Of a DNA stretch of 45,220 bases, positions 42,911 through 45,220 are shown piece after piece; the stretch's first letter is position 1, and each line of letters starts with the position of its first letter. The notes beneath the pieces are model-generated. The model worked only from the letters and a program-made list of their open reading frames with translations. It searched no databases and had not been told where the DNA came from. The DNA lies in NCBI GenBank assembly GCA_015499985.1, contig JAAAUF010000079.1:1-45220 (forward strand), read 5' to 3'. Source of the DNA: Haplosporangium gracile (lineage: Eukaryota > Mortierellomycota > Mortierellomycetes > Mortierellales > Mortierellaceae). The translations under genes and the position numbers were made by a program.

Positions 42911-45211
42911 TCAAGGAGCAGTTGGGGTCCTGTCGTTGTTGTTGTTGTTGGTGCTGGTGTTGGGCGAAGACATCGGAGGGTGGACGCGTCCATCGTTCTC
43001 ATCCCATCGTTCATGGTGGTTGTCGGTGTTACTATTGGTGTTGGTGTTGGTGTTGAAATCGGTCAAATATGACCCGTAGTGTGTGGTTGTGATTATGTTA
43101 CTGTTGTTGTTGTTGTTGTTGTTCGTCATGCTCTCCTCCAAAACGGCTTCCTCTTCGACCTCTTCATCGACCCTCTCACAGGCAGACGACTGCCTTGTCC
43201 GTACACCCTTCCCCTTCACATCCTCATCCGCCGCTCCTTGCTCCTGGTCTTGCTGGTAATCGCCCTCGATACCTAGAGTCGTCTCGGAAGAGTGGGAGCC
43301 CGAACGTGTGTTGAGCCCACAGGTCAGGAACGTCCTCCCTCCTCCTCCTCCTCCTCCCCCTTCTCCTATTGCGGCGAAAGTTGGCGATGACGAGTCCATG
43401 AGCGGAGAGTTGTAAGCTGTCTGGCTGGCGCTACCAAAGGGTGACAACATCGTTGGGGACATGCAGATTCCACCGGCGTATGGTGCTGACGAGGATGAGG
43501 AAAAGGATGAAGGGTTGGTAGGGTCGAAGGGGAAGAAGAGGAGGTTTGTAGTGCGGATATGGGGTGCGGGTTTCGTGCTGCCGATGTCTGTCTCGACTTC
43601 GTCTTCTTCATCAGAACCGGGGGCCGAGCTACAGTCGAAATCAGAGTCGTCGCTAGCGTTAGTCAAGCTGTTGCCGCTGCTGCTGACTCTGGAGGATGAA
43701 GAGGTACCAGAGAGCGCGCTGATGCCCAATTCAACATGGCCTAGACTCAAGTGTCGCGTATCTCTACCACTGCCACCAAAGCCTCCGTCTCTGCCCATAC
43801 TACTGCGCAATGCCTGCACACGCGCCACTTCCTCTTCCTCCTTGTCCTCTCCATTACCCTGCTTATACTCCTCTGAGCGGTGTGCGAGTACTACAGGATC
43901 CAAACTCGGAGACCGAGACGGCTCACCACCCTGTCGAATATGTTCCCGATGCCGATGTTCGTGATGATCTTGATGCGATGGTTTAGAACCTTCCTTGCTC
44001 TTGGGTCGTCTATGCTTGTTCTTGCGCTTCTTAGAACCCTCGCCGACAAGAGTAACAGACGACGCGGCAGAGTGTCGGCGTACGGGGCGGCCGTCTTCTA
44101 ATGTCTCTAGGCCAAAGACTCCAAAGATGGCTTCTACTCCTCCTGTGGTGAGTGATGTAGGATCGATGTTGTTCGGGTAGAGATTGTGGGGATGGTGAGT
44201 GTGGGTATAGTCAAAGTCGATGGTAATAGCTGTCTGGTTGAACGGCCTTGTGCGGTTAATTTGGACCATCTCTCCTGCTCCTGCGCTTCCTAACGACGCA
44301 TTATCATGACCGTCGTTCCTCAAATCCGAATCCTTTACAGCACATTCGTTGACGGTTGAAGGAATATTACTGCCAAAAGTCGTTTTGTTACGTCCTTTCC
44401 GTTCCTGGTTATACCGTTTCGTCAAGTAAAACGCTGGGATGACGCCCATCATGAACAGGATGACCATCCCAAACATAATAATCGAAACGTACTTCTCGCC
44501 GCCTACACCACCACTCCCGTCAGCCCCATCCCCCGTCGCGACATTGTTCCCTCCCTCGTTCTCACCATCGCCAGCCTTCTGGATCGCACTACTCATAAAC
44601 GCAAGAGTGAGAGATCCGATGACAAGGACTGCGGCAATGATGACAAAGAACGCAGCTAACGGCCAGAACACCTTAACGGGGCGTGGGTAATCGGGTCGCT
44701 TCTTTCTCAAATATAACAACCCGGCCACCGAAAGCCCATACCAGGTCCACCCGACCGCAGAATAGATTTTCGAAAACGTCTTGAAATCCAGGTTGACCAA
44801 AGAATGGAATGACGCCTGGCCGACCAGGATCAAGATTGCGATCGCTTGTGTGCCGGTTCGAGACCAGACGCGCGCAACGGGGAAAGGAATGACGGTATTA
44901 TCCTTAGCCATGATCACCAGTAACCTAGACCCGGCCCAAAGGTTGGCGTTGATGGATCCCAGTGCAGAGGCGAGAACTGTCCCCGCCATGAGGAACCCGC
45001 CAGGTTGACCCAGGACGGTGTGCCCGGCATGAAGGGATAGGGAGTTGACGTGGCGGAGGTCATAGGAGGAGAGGATAGAGAAGAATGCAAAGTTGGCGAG
45101 GAGGAAGAGGATGGTGACGAAAGGCATTGCGATGAAGACCGCGCGTTTTAGGTTCCGTTCTGGATCCCGTAGTTCGCCTAGTCCCAGGTTGATATTGTTG
45201 AATCCATTGTA
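42911..45211 (-). CDS. APC-superfamily amino-acid permease (LAT/MUP1-like), 3' exon only
   Basis: Plasma-membrane amino-acid transporter, truncated by the window's right edge: the exon starts at 45211 after an acceptor (ATTAG) and runs 766 residues to its stop. The exon start (YNGFNNINLGLGELRDPERN) is the conserved loop of LAT and Mup1-type carriers. About seven hydrophobic helices follow, including LASALGSINANLWAGSR, with KRPDYPRPVKVFWP between two of them. After the last helix (IIMFGMVILFMMGVIPAF) comes a tail of about 500 residues rich in Ser, Gly, Asp and Asn, with a run of Asn and another of Gly. Substrate cannot be read from this part. The length of the tail is unusual for the family; a role in endocytosis or signalling is only a guess. 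Confidence 0.9.
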   Translation of the reverse strand, partial: YNGFNNINLGLGELRDPERNLKRAVFIAMPFVTILFLLANFAFFSILSSYDLRHVNSLSLHAGHTVLGQPGGFLMAGTVLASALGSINANLWAGSRLLVIMAKDNTVIPFPVARVWSRTGTQAIAILILVGQASFHSLVNLDFKTFSKIYSAVGWTWYGLSVAGLLYLRKKRPDYPRPVKVFWPLAAFFVIIAAVLVIGSLTLAFMSSAIQKAGDGENEGGNNVATGDGADGSGGVGGEKYVSIIMFGMVILFMMGVIPAFYLTKRYNQERKGRNKTTFGSNIPSTVNECAVKDSDLRNDGHDNASLGSAGAGEMVQINRTRPFNQTAITIDFDYTHTHHPHNLYPNNIDPTSLTTGGVEAIFGVFGLETLEDGRPVRRHSAASSVTLVGEGSKKRKNKHRRPKSKEGSKPSHQDHHEHRHREHIRQGGEPSRSPSLDPVVLAHRSEEYKQGNGEDKEEEEVARVQALRSSMGRDGGFGGSGRDTRHLSLGHVELGISALSGTSSSSRVSSSGNSLTNASDDSDFDCSSAPGSDEEDEVETDIGSTKPAPHIRTTNLLFFPFDPTNPSSFSSSSSAPYAGGICMSPTMLSPFGSASQTAYNSPLMDSSSPTFAAIGEGGGGGGGGRTFLTCGLNTRSGSHSSETTLGIEGDYQQDQEQGAADEDVKGKGVRTRQSSACERVDEEVEEEAVLEESMTNNNNNNNSNIITTTHYGSYLTDFNTNTNTNSNTDNHHERWDENDGRVHPPMSSPNTSTNNNNNDRTPTAP

Positions 45212-45220
45212 CTAATTTCA

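Noticed and set aside
42129..42914. Ser-rich minus-strand frame opposite the RTT106-like gene
   Set aside because: Antisense of its acidic Glu/Asp tail.

Overview
The window is eukaryotic nuclear DNA, most likely from an early-diverging filamentous fungus of the Mortierellomycotina (Mortierella/Linnemannia type). Genes carry several short GT-AG introns (about 80-430 nt). Long CT-rich leaders precede many start codons. Proteins are rich in Gln/Asn/Ser homopolymers, and a large F-box/LRR-type gene lies beside a decayed copy of itself. The organism is inferred from gene style, not from a marker gene. No CRISPR array, rRNA, tRNA or bacterial-style operon was found.

Left part (1-8.1 kb, minus strand): a complete five-... 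more exactly four-exon asparagine synthetase gene (ASN1-like); a 1.3 kb intergenic stretch with a short hAT-like inverted-repeat element; then a long decayed gene for an Ndc10/Crypton-type tyrosine recombinase, with one frameshift and four premature stops.

Lipid block (8.8-19.1 kb): a lysophosphatidic acid acyltransferase gene (minus) and a PLD1/SPO14 phospholipase D gene (plus) stand head to head over a shared 1.7 kb region. Both enzymes make phosphatidic acid. A second hAT-like short element sits between them. A 35-residue OST4 gene follows PLD1.

F-box block (20.1-23.1 kb): a deletion-scarred F-box/LRR pseudogene lies just upstream of an intact 643-residue paralogue.

Regulatory/DNA-binding block (23.4-28 kb): an NF-YC (HAP5) gene (minus), a small CsbD/Hmp1-like stress protein (plus) and a CBM48 (Crp1/Mdg1-like) gene (minus). 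A gene-poor, pyrimidine-rich 5 kb follows.

Right part (33.1-45.2 kb): a single-exon protein with three Myb repeats plus five C2H2 zinc fingers; an unrecognised 1141-residue protein with an EEK minisatellite; an RTT106-like histone chaperone; and, convergent with it, the 3' exon of an APC-superfamily amino-acid permease with a very long low-complexity tail that runs off the right edge.
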